Of a DNA stretch of 64,000 bases, positions 9,640 through 23,300 are shown piece by piece. The position numbers and the translations under genes are program-made. The stretch lies in contig QPMI01000008.1 in NCBI GenBank assembly GCA_004431415.1, positions 61,808-125,807 on the forward strand, in the 5' to 3' direction. The number at the start of each line of letters is the position of its first letter. Positions within the stretch are counted from its first letter, which is position 1. This DNA is from Cyanophora paradoxa. Its lineage: Eukaryota > Glaucocystophyceae > Cyanophorales > Cyanophoraceae. Under the pieces are notes generated by a model. It was not told the DNA's origin, ran no database searches, and saw only the letters and a list, made by a program, of their open reading frames with translations.

Positions 9640-11554
9640 GCGTTCAGGGAATTCGAAGGGGTACGAGCGCGCCGTCGCAAGATCACGGTACGTTCTCGGG
9701 CAGCTGCATGCAGGCGGATCCGGAGGAAGGATATGAGTCGCGGGCGGAAACACGGGCGAGGCCAGACGGGCGCAATGCGGCGAGGAGGGGTACTCGATGA
9801 AGGAAGGGGCCAGAGGGCGGCGAGGTGGGCGACGGCAAGGTCGATGGGCGAGAGAGCACGGGGAAGGGGGGACCGGTGGAGGTACAAGGCCCTTTCGGGG
9901 CTATCGGCGACAATCTCAGTCACTGAGTCACACGGAGCCACTTACGGTGTCCGCTCTGGCCGGACTCCGGTGGATGGGCCTGCAGCGGGCTGCCAGGCGC
10001 GGTGCGGCTGCACGGGTCACGGGAGGGCAGGGGAATGGCAGGTGGAAGACGGGGGAGAGGGGGGGGGGGAGGGGAGGGGGGGGTACCGAGGACGCGGACG
10101 CGGACGTGGAGGAGGGTATCGGGCTGGAGGGCGGCCAGGGAGGGGGCAAATTCGACGGCGCCGCGGGGCGGCGGGCGGGGGCGCGGGGGGCCGGCGGCGG
10201 GCCGCAGGTGGGGCGCGTGGTGCTCGGCGGCCCACGTTGCAAGCCCGTCGACAATCTGCGAACGAAGTCAAGCCGGGAGGGCGCCCGGACGTTCGACGGC
10301 AACGAGCCTCAGGGTCAGGCGGCGGGTGCAGCGGCCGGCCGTACGGCTCCGGGGCTCGCTCGGGGCCCGTCCGGAGCCTCCTTAGGACCCGCGCGTCCGA
10401 GGCCCGACCTGCCGCCCGCGCTCGCCACGCGCGCGGGCGCGCCGCGGTGAGGGGGGTACATGACACGAGCACGCGCCCACGTTGCCTGTGACCTGAGGGC
10501 ACGGGTCAGGTGAGATCCGCCAGGCGCGGCGCCCCCGCCCCCCGCACCTGGCCCTGCCACTCCTTCAGAGCCACGCTGAAGACCTGGAGCACGTCGCCGG
10601 GCCACAGGCGCTGCGCCCAGGCCGCTCCCGCCCGCCAGAACGTCAGCTGCGGCGGGCGCGGCGTCGGCTTGCAATTGGCGCGGGGGGAACGGTCTCCCGG
10701 GGGGAACGGACGTGGAGGCGTTCGCCCGACCGGTCCGCCACGATGACGTTCGACGTGGAGATGTGCTCCGAGCCGCAGAGGACCGCTTGCTCGGGGAAGA
10801 TCTGAGAGGAGCGTTCGCCCGGCGGGCGGGCGGGGGCGGGCGTGGGGCGTGCCTGCATGACCACCCCGAGGACCTCGGCTTGCTCCCCCGCCCGCAGGTC
10901 CGCGAGCGTACGAGGCCGCTTCGCCGGCGGCGGCGGCGCCCCCGCGGGCCCCGCGGGCCGTTTCGCCCCGGCGGCGGCGGCGCCGGGTGTGGAAGCGGGG
11001 CCCGCCGGCGGGCCCGAGCGGCTCCTCTCCGGCGTTGCGACGGTGCACGGCACGGTGGCGCGGGCCGCCGAGAGGCTGCAGCTGGACGCGCGGGCGGGCG
11101 GAGGCGCGGAGAGAGGCTCCGGCTCCGGCGGCGGGCCGGGCGGCGGCTCCGCCGGTGGCTCTGGTGCTGCTGCAGCAGCAGCGGCCGCTGCGGCGAGGTC
11201 GTACTCCTCCAAAAGGCGGAGCGAGAGCTCCTGCAAGGCCTCGTACTCCTCCGCGTCGCTGTCGCGCGGCGGCGCCGCCTCCTGCTCCGCCGCACGGGCG
11301 GCGGCGGGCGACCGCGCCGGCGACGGCAGCCGCCGCGCCGGCGAACTCTCTCGCGCAGGCGACGCCGGCAGCGAGCCGCCCGCTGCATCCGCTGGGCCGA
11401 TGCAGGGCCGCGCGTGGGTTCCAGGATCGAGCGCTTTCGCGTCTCCCGTCTCGACGCCAGGATCGCCGGGGTGCTCGTCGTCGGGGAGCGACGGGTCCAG
11501 CTCCAGTTCGAGCTCGCCCGCGCCGCCCTGGTCGCCATCGTCGGCTGGCGCCAT
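9640..11554 (-). pseudogene. SHLD2-like OB-fold gene, copy B (5' part open, 3' part decayed)
   Basis: About 1.5 kb (roughly 10.06-11.55 kb) is nearly identical to copy A at 6.5-8.03 kb. Here the N-terminus is open from a clear ATG at 11554 (MAPADDGDQGG) through KRPRTLADLRAGEQAEVL and EQAVLCGSEHISTSNVIVAD in one frame, and the first OB fold is complete. The second OB fold is present to about 10080, but beyond it the matching sequence is broken: the strand corresponding to RVTVVVADTPDR survives only as a degenerate version near 9900, the GTLVELQYLQC exon is missing, and the zinc ribbon and third OB fold are absent. It is therefore a 3'-truncated duplicate, or a gene for a shorter protein with OB1 and part of OB2. 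Confidence 0.6.
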
Positions 11555-12840
11555 CCGATGATCCTCTCCTCTGCCCCGAGCTCGAGCTCAAACCGAGACG
11601 CGTTGTAGATCGCTCGCTGGCCGCCCTGAGCCGCGCCAAGCCATCTTTCCGATCAATAGTAGCCTGCGCTCGCCAGCGAACCTGGCGAGCCGTGAACGTG
11701 AACCTGGGGGGGAAGAGGAACAGGGGGCACACCAATTCCGCTTGCATCGTCTCCGCTGCGGTCGATCCAGCACGGCGCGGGCGTCTCCTTGGTTCTACGC
11801 GCTTCAGCGGTGTCCCTTGCGAATTTGCGCGCCAACAGTTTCGCGCCGCAGGCGCCGGCTGGCCCAGCGCGCGCGGCAGCCTTCCAATGGGCGCTGGTTT
11901 CGGCCACAGCGCCGTGGCAGCGCTCCCGGACCAGGGCTTCGGCCAACACGCGTTTCTCGGGTTCGGCCTTGTGAAGAACCGCGTGAGCGTCGACGACCTC
12001 GTGGACCTCACACGAACGCTCGATGGTATGCTTTGCGCGCGAACAAGGCTGCGCGTACGCGCGCTCGTGCTGACCGCCGGTGCAGCTGGAGACGTCGTGC
12101 TGCAGAGCTGGTACGACAGCACCGATGCCATGGCTGCGCAGCGTTCCCGCTGGACGTGCGCGCCGGGCCCGGTTCCTCTTCCTCGTTGCTTTCTCAGCGC
12201 TAGCCGGGGGCTGTGCTCGAGCTGACCCCGCGTCCTGCAGGCACGTCGCCCTCGTGTACAAGCGCGATGGCGTGCACTGCCGATCCATCGACAAGTGGAA
12301 CGAGGAGAACGCAAAGGGGACCGAGGCGCGCGTGCCGCACTCCGTTCCGATCCGTCCGCTTTTACACGTTGACCGATCGAGTCCGGGGATATCTATGCGG
12401 CAGGTGGACGAGGTGTGTATGATGGAGGCATGGCTACGCGACCCCGGGGACGTCCCCCCTCCCTGCGACAGTCCGCCGCGCCGCGCCCCAGCCGCAGCCG
12501 CGCCCCGTACGTACCCCCAGCTCACTCGAGCTCCGCGCGGCTCGGAGCGCAGACATGAACCTCACTCCACGTGCGCGTGCGCGTGCGCGTGCCGCGAGCC
12601 GCCGGGCGGTGCCGGCCGCGGCGCCGTCTTTCTGACGGCTCCGAAACGCAGTACCCCTCCGGACGCGCCAGTACCTCGTTCCCGATGGCAAGGGGCCCTC
12701 GCGATGGGTGTTCGCCGCCTGTTGGCGCGCGTGTACCCTTTACCCAGCCCCCTTCCCCCTCCCCCCCCGGCCCCCCCTCCCCCCCACCCCTTCCCTCCCC
12801 CTTCTCCCACTTCCTGAGCAATCGATCTGACTGAGGTCTG
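11555..12840. other. Region of uncertain coding content
   Basis: Both strands are open over several hundred bases. Minus strand about 11.65-12.2 kb gives an Ala/Glu-rich helical-looking frame; plus strand from about 12128 gives an N-terminus that looks like a signal peptide (RFLFLVAFSALAGGCARA) followed by HVALVYKRDGVHC. Neither could be tied to a family or to neighbouring exons, so no gene is called. From 12740 to 12815 the plus strand is C-rich like an intron. Confidence 0.3.
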
Positions 12841-12849
12841 ACTCAGAAC

Positions 12850-13310
12850 GTGGAAAGGACCCCGGAATTCCGCCGGAAATTGGAGGCGTTCTGGCACGAG
12901 GTCGGGCTGCCCGAACGCTCCGCACATCGTACCCCCCGTCTCCCCCCACATTTTCGCAGGTAAAAGACCGGAGGTACGAGACGGACTGGTGGGAGAAGGC
13001 GAAGAGCGCCCTGGACATGGCGGACGCCCCGGGGTACGCGTACGCGGTTCAAAGGGGGTTACCGATGTATATCTGAGCTCGGGGGTACGTCCGGCAGGTC
13101 GGCGCCGGACCCCGGGCGGAGGCACGTGCTCCGGTGGTCCCAGAACATGGCCAGCGAGCGGGAGCTCTTCTGCTCGGAGCTGGTCGCCCTGGGCCTGCAG
13201 GCCCGCGCCTTACTAAGTTACCCTCTGTTACCGTACCCCTGCCGATCTGATCCAGCCTATTTTGTTCCATGCAGAGGCTGGGGGTTCTCGCGAACGGGCC
13301 CGGGTACCCC
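12850..13310 (+). CDS. Unrecognised spliced gene, plus strand (exon cluster)
   Basis: Several short segments with coding character sit in a row, each ending or starting at plausible splice borders: NVERTPEFRRKLEAFWHEVG (12850-12930), YETDWWEKAKSALDMADAP (about 12975-13031), NMASERELFCSELVALGLQ (13146-13200) and RLGVLANGP (13274-13302). Introns between them begin with gtaccc-type donors. The peptides are charged and helical, with conserved-looking Trp residues, but I do not recognise the family. Start and stop are not defined. Confidence 0.35.
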
Positions 13311-13840
13311 CCCTCCAACGAGTACTGTCCGCCCTTGCCGCTTAAGCTTGGGACTGCCGAACTGATCTCTCACTTTGCGATTCATGATCAGGCCCCGGCG
13401 ACTTCGGCGAGGACCGGGCCGCGGCGCTGCCCTCGTGGCGGCGCGGCGCTCGGCGATCTGATTTGGGCGGCCGTGAGGTGATGCGATACCGTAGTACGGG
13501 CCTCACTAGCGCCAGCTTAGATGTAGAAGCCATCTTATTAGCTAACGCGCGTAGATTGTAAATATAATCATGCAGTGAGCTGTGGCTAGCTATAGCTATA
13601 GGCTAGGGGACGGGAAGCGTAAGGACGAAAGAGGCGCGAACAGGGGACTGGCGCCATCTTATAAGCTTGAACAGTAACGTTAACGCGCGTAGATTGTAAA
13701 TATAAAAATAATCAGTGAGCTGTGGGTAGGCTGGCTAGATTGTAAATACAAATATAAACAGTGATCATGAGCTGTGGCTAGCTATAGCTATAGCTAAAGG
13801 ACGGAAAGACGGAAAGGACGAAGGACGGAAAGGACGAAGG
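13311..13840. repeat. AT-richer tandem repeat downstream of the DOMON-like gene
   Basis: A unit containing cgcgtagattgtaaatata, followed by agtgagctgtgg and ctagctatagctatag, occurs at about 13549-13600, 13684-13735 and, in shorter form, 13736-13795. The first unit is joined to a copy of the last codons of the DOMON-like gene (13601-13640). Nothing else was recognised here. Confidence 0.6.
13601..13640 (-). pseudogene. Extra copy of the end of the DOMON-like gene
   Basis: About 40 nt repeat the last codons and stop (minus strand: gcctctttcgtccttacgc then the ccctag stop context) of the gene at 13841. One base differs. It is the third example in this window of a copied gene end lying just downstream of its parent. 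Confidence 0.55.
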
Positions 13841-14633
13841 CTAGGGGACGGGAAGCGGAAGGACGAAAGAGGCGCGGGCGTGGAAGTCGGGGGCCCGCCC
13901 GCAGTGCCGCAGAGCGAAGTACTCCGCGCGCCCCTCCGGCGCCTCCGCCACGACCGCCGTGAGCGAAGCCTGCGAATGAGATTAGATTTGATCAGATCTA
14001 GAGGCGGGCGGGGCGCGGCGGGGCGGGGCGGGGAGGGACCTGGAGGGGTCCCTGTGCGAAAGGAGCGTCGAAGGAGCATCGGACGGCGAGCTCCCGGTCG
14101 CCGATGCGCAGCCGGTCGAACCGGATGTCCCGCACCCGCCCCTCCTCCTGCGCGGCCGGCCGCGGGCGGCGCGCGCGCTCTACGATCAGCGCCGAGGCGA
14201 CTGCGCCAGCGTACGGAAAGAAGGGCAGCGGAGGCGCGCCTTCATGGGCTGACTTCTGTAGTGCTCGAATCGGAAAACGTTCCACGCGCCGCTGGGCGAG
14301 ACGTTCAGCTCCCAGTACGCGTCGGAGCCTGCGGGGCCGAAGAACGCTTCCAGGCACGTCGTAGTCCATAGCCCGACGGTGCGCGGTCTCCTGGGCAGCT
14401 CCTCCGGAACGACCAGCCGCTGCAGGTCACCGCTGATCACTGCGAAAAACGTCGCCGCATCAGCGCGTCGCGCGTACGTCGTAGCGTGCGGAGGGCCGCG
14501 GTCGCTACGAACCCCATTCGAAATGAAGTTCAGTGCCGAGACGCTGGACCCGCGCGGACACGTTGAACGGCGACCGGCCGAACGGGGCGAGGTTCACGAG
14601 GGGCGGCAGCTCGGACGAGGTCGGCGCCTCCAT
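13841..14633 (-). CDS. DOMON-like (CBM9-like) domain protein of bacterial type
   Basis: Four exons (14633-14513, 14439-14254, 14200-14040, 13969-13841) join in phase to 597 nt, 198 aa. Landmarks: RVQRLGTELHFEWVISGDLQ, then LVVPEELP, LWTTTCLEAFFGP, YWELNVSPSGAWNVFRFEHY, and near the end PDFHARASFVLPLP. This order (LW..TC.E.F, YWE.N.SPSG.W..YRF..YR, PDFH...F.L.L) is that of the short bacterial proteins annotated as DOMON-like domain-containing, and the length matches. There is no signal peptide. The exact ligand is unknown; the fold usually binds sugars or haem. The gene is divergent from the CDKL kinase with 194 bp between the start codons, so the two probably share a promoter region. Spliceosomal introns show it is long settled in the nucleus if it came by transfer. 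Confidence 0.75.
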
Positions 14634-14827
14634 CCGATGCACGGCAGAGGCCGGTCCAGGGTTTGTGGGAGTAAAAGTTGCAGCTAACTGAGCTAAGCAG
14701 CACTGGGGTACAGGCAAACTTGGAGGGAGTGGCGCGGAGGTGGACGCACGTTGGGTCAGCAAGAGACGTAGCTAGCTAGAGAGCGTGTCGGCGTCGCTTG
14801 CCGGCACGCGGGGAGCCCAGGCGCAGC
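14634..14827. promoter_or_regulatory. Divergent promoter region between DOMON-like gene and CDKL kinase
   Basis: 194 bp lie between the two start codons, with the genes pointing away from each other. No TATA box is evident. The short length suggests one bidirectional promoter. Confidence 0.4.
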
Positions 14828-17996
<3,169 letters not shown>

Positions 17997-18609
17997 GCCG
18001 CGGCCGCCCGCCTTCCACTCCCGCCCCCTCCGTCCAACCCCTCGCCTCCACCCCGCGCTTAGAAGAATCCACGCCTAGCCCGCACGGGATCTTTAGTGAG
18101 ATCTTTAGTGATCGGAGCAGCATAGTGGCCCTCGGGATCGACACGCGCTATGTTAGCCTTAGTTTAGTCGAATCTGTACAAAACTTGGTCAGCTCAAACA
18201 GCACTGCGGCACGGAGGCGCCACGGGGAGCGGGAGCGCTGAACGTGGTGGAGAAGCGATGGCATTCCAATTGTACATCGATATCGATAACCAATACTATT
18301 ATTCAATCCCTCAACGACGGCAGCTGGCCGTTAACGTTGGCGCTGCCGTGAATTCGGATCCCCGGAAGCGCTGACCGTCGGACGTCGATCCGCTGCAGCA
18401 TCGCCGAGTCGCGTCTCACGAGCTGCGGGTCGCACGGCTGGCGCGTCACACTCGGTCGCGCGCTCGGAGAACTCCTAAGGGTCACTGCACGCCGGCATTC
18501 TTGCTTGGCGTTCTTGCTGGGGCAGGGGACGTCGACGGCCCGAGGGCCGTGAGAGTTGAGCCGAGCCAGAGAAAGTCGTCGTTCGATCCACCACTCACCG
18601 GTACCAGGA
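17997..18609. other. Intergenic, nothing recognised
   Basis: Downstream of the kinase there is a short repeat of gatctttagtga (18089-18112) and no convincing exon. The sequence ggacgtcgacggcccgaggg at 18528 recurs at 19434. Confidence 0.4.
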
Positions 18610-18927
18610 TTACAGGCGTTCGATGAAGCGCTTCACCGGCTCGCGATCAATGAAGAAGCACACGATATCACTTATCAGGTTGTAGAGATGCCCTCGCTGT
18701 GCCTGCAACTTGTTGAGGGGCATTCGAAATGGCGAGAAGCACCGCGCAAGCACCCGTTCCATCTCGCGGCCTTCGCGGCGGCCTTGCTCCAAGAGATCAC
18801 GCTCTCGTTGGGAGCGCGCTTGCACGGCCAGTTCACGCTGCTCGTGGGGCGCGGCCGCGGCGGGGTTATAAGCGCATGGAATGTGGTGGATGCAGGCCGG
18901 TTGAACGCACGCGACGCCGGTGCGCAT
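18610..18927 (-). CDS. Possible 3' exon of an unrecognised helical protein
   Basis: A minus-strand frame ends at 18610 and reads as a charged helix (QARSQRERDLLEQGRREG, then MERVLARCF) followed by HLYNLISDIVCFFIDREPVK and a stop. The amphipathic pattern looks more like protein than chance, but no family, start or upstream exon was identified and the opposite strand is open too. Confidence 0.25.
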   Translation of the reverse strand: MRTGVACVQPACIHHIPCAYNPAAAAPHEQRELAVQARSQRERDLLEQGRREGREMERVLARCFSPFRMPLNKLQAQRGHLYNLISDIVCFFIDREPVKRFIERL

Positions 18928-19529
18928 GCTTGCTGGTCCCGGCTGGCGACTTCATCTTCTGGTGCTGGCGCGCACTCTCCGCGGCCGCATACGCAAGCAC
19001 CACGTTGTGGATGCCGCTCATCTTTGCGCGCTGCAGGCGAGCGGAGAGCCGCGGCGGCGTTTTGCTGCTCGGAGCGTGGAGCCGGTGACGGCGCTTCTGT
19101 CACAGTGTCGACGCGGGCTTGCCTTCTTCAGCTGCTTCTCCCCGTGCGTCTCCTCGCTAAAGCGATGCGCAGAGGCTTGCTGGGTGTGTGCTTTTTAGAG
19201 CGTGCGTCCCCCCTCCTCTCTCCCGGCTCGGATCGAGCGGGAGAGTTTGAGGACGCAAACCCCGGCCAAAACCGGTACCCAAGATAAGACCTCCGACCTC
19301 GCTCTTAGCTAGATGCACGTAAGCAAACGGCGAGTGCAGCCATACACTGGAGACAATATATATGAAGAGTGGAGTGCGCCACAGCAGACGTCGCAGCCGC
19401 ACAGGTTACGGGAACGGCCGGGGAGTCGGCGGGGACGTCGACGGCCCGAGGGCCGACACGCCGCTGTGCCTTGCTCGCGGAAGTTGCACTAACTGCGATG
19501 CTCTGCTGTCTTGTGGCCCGGCGGCGCGC
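18928..19529. other. Intergenic, nothing recognised
   Basis: Mixed-composition sequence open in short frames only. It contains the second copy of a 20+ nt direct repeat (19434-19455). No domain was recognised on either strand. Confidence 0.4.
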
Positions 19530-19810
19530 TCAGCTGAAGGCTCGCATGTGCAGCGCCGCGCGGCTGTGGAAGAGGAAGGCGCCGACGACCAGCCCGAGGA
19601 CAGCGAGCGCCACGGATGCTGTCAGGAGGATCGCGTCCTGCCTTCTCATCTTCCAGACCCTGCGCAAGCGCGCGGGCCGCGGTGTTCAGCTCGTGGTTCC
19701 CTCAGGTGCGCACGGCGATGCGCCGCGCACTTCCGCGGGCGGCGGCGCAGGTCGGTGAGGTCGTGCGGCGCCTCCGCGACGTTGACGGCCATGTCTCGCT
19801 GAACTCCGCT
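19530..19810 (-). CDS. Candidate tail-anchored membrane protein (3' exons)
   Basis: The last exon (19659-19530) follows a cag acceptor and encodes MRRQDAILLTASVALAVLGL, more hydrophobic residues, then HSRAALHMRAFS-stop: one membrane span with basic residues before it, right at the C-terminus. That is the topology of SNAREs and other tail-anchored proteins. An upstream segment (about 19700-19810, VQRDMAVNVAEAPHDLTDL) could be the preceding helix, but the splice phase does not fit cleanly, so the family is left open. Confidence 0.35.
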
Positions 19811-20303
19811 CTGCCGGTGCCACTGTGCGTATATACCCCGGCCAGGGCAACCCAGGCCAACCCTGGTCGCCGCGGCCGCCGCGGCCGGGCCGGCCGCGGC
19901 CACGTGGGCCTGCGGCCGGCACGGCCTCCGCGGCTGCGCCTGTGGCATGGCCTGGGCCTGCGGCACATCGTCGATCAAGGTCGACGTCGAGCTTTAGCTG
20001 GCCCCGAGTGCAGCCGCAGCTGCAGTGCAACAGCTTAGGCCCAGCTAATGCTTGACGTTAAACTGACACGAAATCAAAGCACAAAGTGTACAAGGTTGTG
20101 GTATCAACTCTACATAAAAGATGATCCTCGTTTGGTACGGTTCTGGGGGAATAGGGGAGGGACGGACGTGGGAACACTGGGGCGTCGAAAGAGAGCTGCA
20201 TCTAGGCTAGAAAAAGCGGCTGCGGCGCGCGGCCTCTACGGTTGCTCGAAGCGGGGAGGTGGCGGTCGTTCAGCCCGTGAATCATGGGAACGGCCGGCGG
20301 CGC

Positions 20304-23300
20304 TCAGCCCTTGTAGCCCAGCTTGTTCAGGAGGTGCTTGCCGTCCTCCTGCAGGAGCGCGTTCGAGTGTAATCTCAGCGCGTTCTCGACGAGCTTGTCG
20401 CCGCCGCCCGTCACGACCTTCTCCTTGTCTGCGCCGACAATCAGACGACCGCTGGAGCCGCTGCGGCGAAAGAAGGCCCCGTCCGTCCGCCCGCCCGCCC
20501 GCCCGCCCGGACGCACCGAGCTTGACAAGCTTGATGAGGGCCCGGATGCCCTTGGCCTGGACTCGCACGTCGTTCGGGTGGGCCTTCATCGCGTTCAGGA
20601 TCGCCTCAATGCTACCGTACTTAATCATCATCTGCAGGCGGGGGCGGGCGGGAGCTCAGTAAGCGCTCGAATAATCTCTCCTCGTCGAAGCTCGACGAGC
20701 AGAGCGGAGCGGAGCGCCTGGCCGACCTTTCGGTTGCGCTGCCACCAGAACTTGCAGCGCCCGAAGTGGTCGAGCGTAGAGCAGCCTGCGCCCTGCAGCA
20801 GCGTATCGCTGGGGAACGCGTTCATCGCCCGCACGACGCTCTGCACGCAGTCCGTGCCCTCCTTCAACGAGCCTGCGGAGCGAGGAGGAAGCGTCAGAGA
20901 CCTGGAGCGTGCGAGAAGACACGGGGTCGGTCGGGGCCCTCACAATCTGCGATGAGCTCCTCGAGCGCGGCGCAGCCGTTGCGCTGGACCTGCATCTCCG
21001 ACGGGTGCGATTCCATGCTGGTCAGAACCTGCTTCGCCGTCTTGGTCGACTCGAGCTGCTTCTTGATCAGCTCTGCGGCGGCGGGGGCGGCGCGCGATCA
21101 GATCGAATTCGGATCAGATCAGATCAGATCAGAAGGGGCACCGTGGTGTCCAAGGTTGGCGACGATGGCGCAGCCGTGGGCCTGCACGAGGGGGTCCTGG
21201 GGGAAGCGGGACATGGCCCCCAGCACGGCGGGCACGCCGCCCATCTTGAGCAGGTTCATCGCGTTCTCGTCAGCGCGAGAGAAGAGCCGCAGGAGCCCGA
21301 GCAGGGCCGAGGTCCACTCCACCGGGTTCCAGTTGTTGCCGGGGCCCTGCTTCAGCCCGTGCAGGATGAGGCTGACCTGCGCGGGGGCGTCGGCGTCGGC
21401 GTTTGCCGGCGCCGGCAACGGAAGAGGCGGCGCACCAGGTTGCGGTCGCAGAAGGCGGGGATGGAGCACATGAGCTGGACCTTCTTCTCGTAGAGCTTGA
21501 AGAACTGGCGGAAGCCGTGGACCTGCTGCCACTTGTCGAAGTTCTGCGTGAGCAGCGCGAATAGGTCTCCACAGTGGAGCTCGACGGCCCGCGACTCGTC
21601 GAAGTCCTCGTCCTCGGGGTACGTGTACGCCGCCGCGCCGGCGGCGCCGACGACGCTGGGGCGCGTCTGCTTGGGCGGCATGGTCGAGGGCGGCGGGCGG
21701 ACGCCGACGACGTCCGGGGGCAGGTCGACGGCGGCGGGGCCCGGGCGGGGCGGCTCGGAGATAATGGCGCGCTTGAGCATGTCTCTGTGCATGCGGCGGT
21801 ACTCGGAGGCCGCCTTTTCGCGGAGGTACAGCGCCTGCCACTCGCGGACGATGCGGCGGAACTCGATGACGCGGTTGCGGGTCAGGCGCCGCCGGATGAC
21901 GGCCTGGATCTTGCGGCAGTACTCGCCAAGCTTGGCCTCGCGCATGTCGTTGAGGGCCTCCAGCTGGCCCGGCCCGAAGAAGATCTTCGTGAGCCCGAAC
22001 TGGAAGCTGTGGCCCGAGACGCTGAGGCTGTCGAGGATGACCTGGCACGCCTGCTGGGGGGGCAGGTTCCGGATCTTGGAGCTGGGTACGAGGAAGCAGA
22101 AGCGGTTCACGAAGTCGGAGTGGAGGAGCCGGTAGGGGTACATGGAGCGCGAGACCTTGATCGCCTCGACGACACCGGCGCAGCGGAGCTGGTGGACGAC
22201 GTAGTCGTGCATGAAGTTGGAGGGCTGCGCCACGTTGTTGGGCTTGATGCAGCAGACGAAGTTGAGCGTCGCCGGCCCGACGCGCGTCATGAGCTGGCCC
22301 AGCTGGTCCTTGAACTGAGCGGAGACGGTCGCCTGCTGGATGCGGGCGCCTTTGTCGCCCTCGATGACGGGGAACTCGCTCTTGGGGAAGAGGCCGTTGG
22401 CGAACGGCCACGCGACGCGCTGGATGAGCGCCGTCGCGTCGGGGTGCAGCGCGTCCTTGTTCTTCTCCAGGAAGCCCACCGTGTCGTACGTGACCTACGG
22501 CGGGCCGCCGTCAGAAGCGGCTCCGGGGCGGGACGGAGGGGGCGGGGGGAGGGGCGGGGCGGAAGGGTGCAGGGGGGGCGCACGGGGCGGGCGTAGTGCC
22601 TGATGCCAAAGGAGCGCTTGCCGCGGCCGGCGCGGACGTCGCGCGCGTCGGGCTGCATGAAGTACTCGTTGTGGGAGAGCTGCTGGAAGACCTTCTGGGC
22701 GAACGACTCGTCTGAGCCCTTGGGGAACAGGCACTCCTCGTCCAGCAGCGAGAGGACGCCGCCCTTCTTCTCGAGCATGTCCAGGCAGGCCTGGTTGTCC
22801 GAGAAGTTGACGAACTCGTGCGCGATGCGCTCGCGCATGTACTCCTCCTGCTCGTTCTTCAGCACGCTGCGGATGAAGAGCTGCTGAAGCTTCTCGTTCG
22901 CGTAGTTGATGCAGAGCTGCTCGAACGAGTTGTGCTCGAACGACTCGAAGCCGAAGATGTCGAGGATGCCGATGAACGCGTCCATGGCCTTGTCATTACG
23001 GATGGAGACGTTGATGCGGCTCACGAGCCACGCGAAGAGGCGCCCGTACAGGCCCTTCGCCATGGCGTCGCGCGCCGCGAGCGCCTGCTCCATCGTGTGC
23101 GACACCGTCATCATCTCACCGCCTGCACGGTACTTCTTCGTGCAGAGCGCCGCCTGCAGGTCCTGCTTCGAGCACGCCAGCAGCGCGCACGCGTTCGCGA
23201 ACTCTGCGGGGCGCGCGCGCCGCGTCGGCGGGGGGCGGGGCGGCGGCGGGAGGGGGCGGGCGCGGACGCGCACCCTGGTCGTCGTGGATGGCTATCGCGT

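Noticed and set aside
21098-21132. CRISPR-like or satellite array
   Set aside because: Only a few pentamer copies inside an intron; no spacers.
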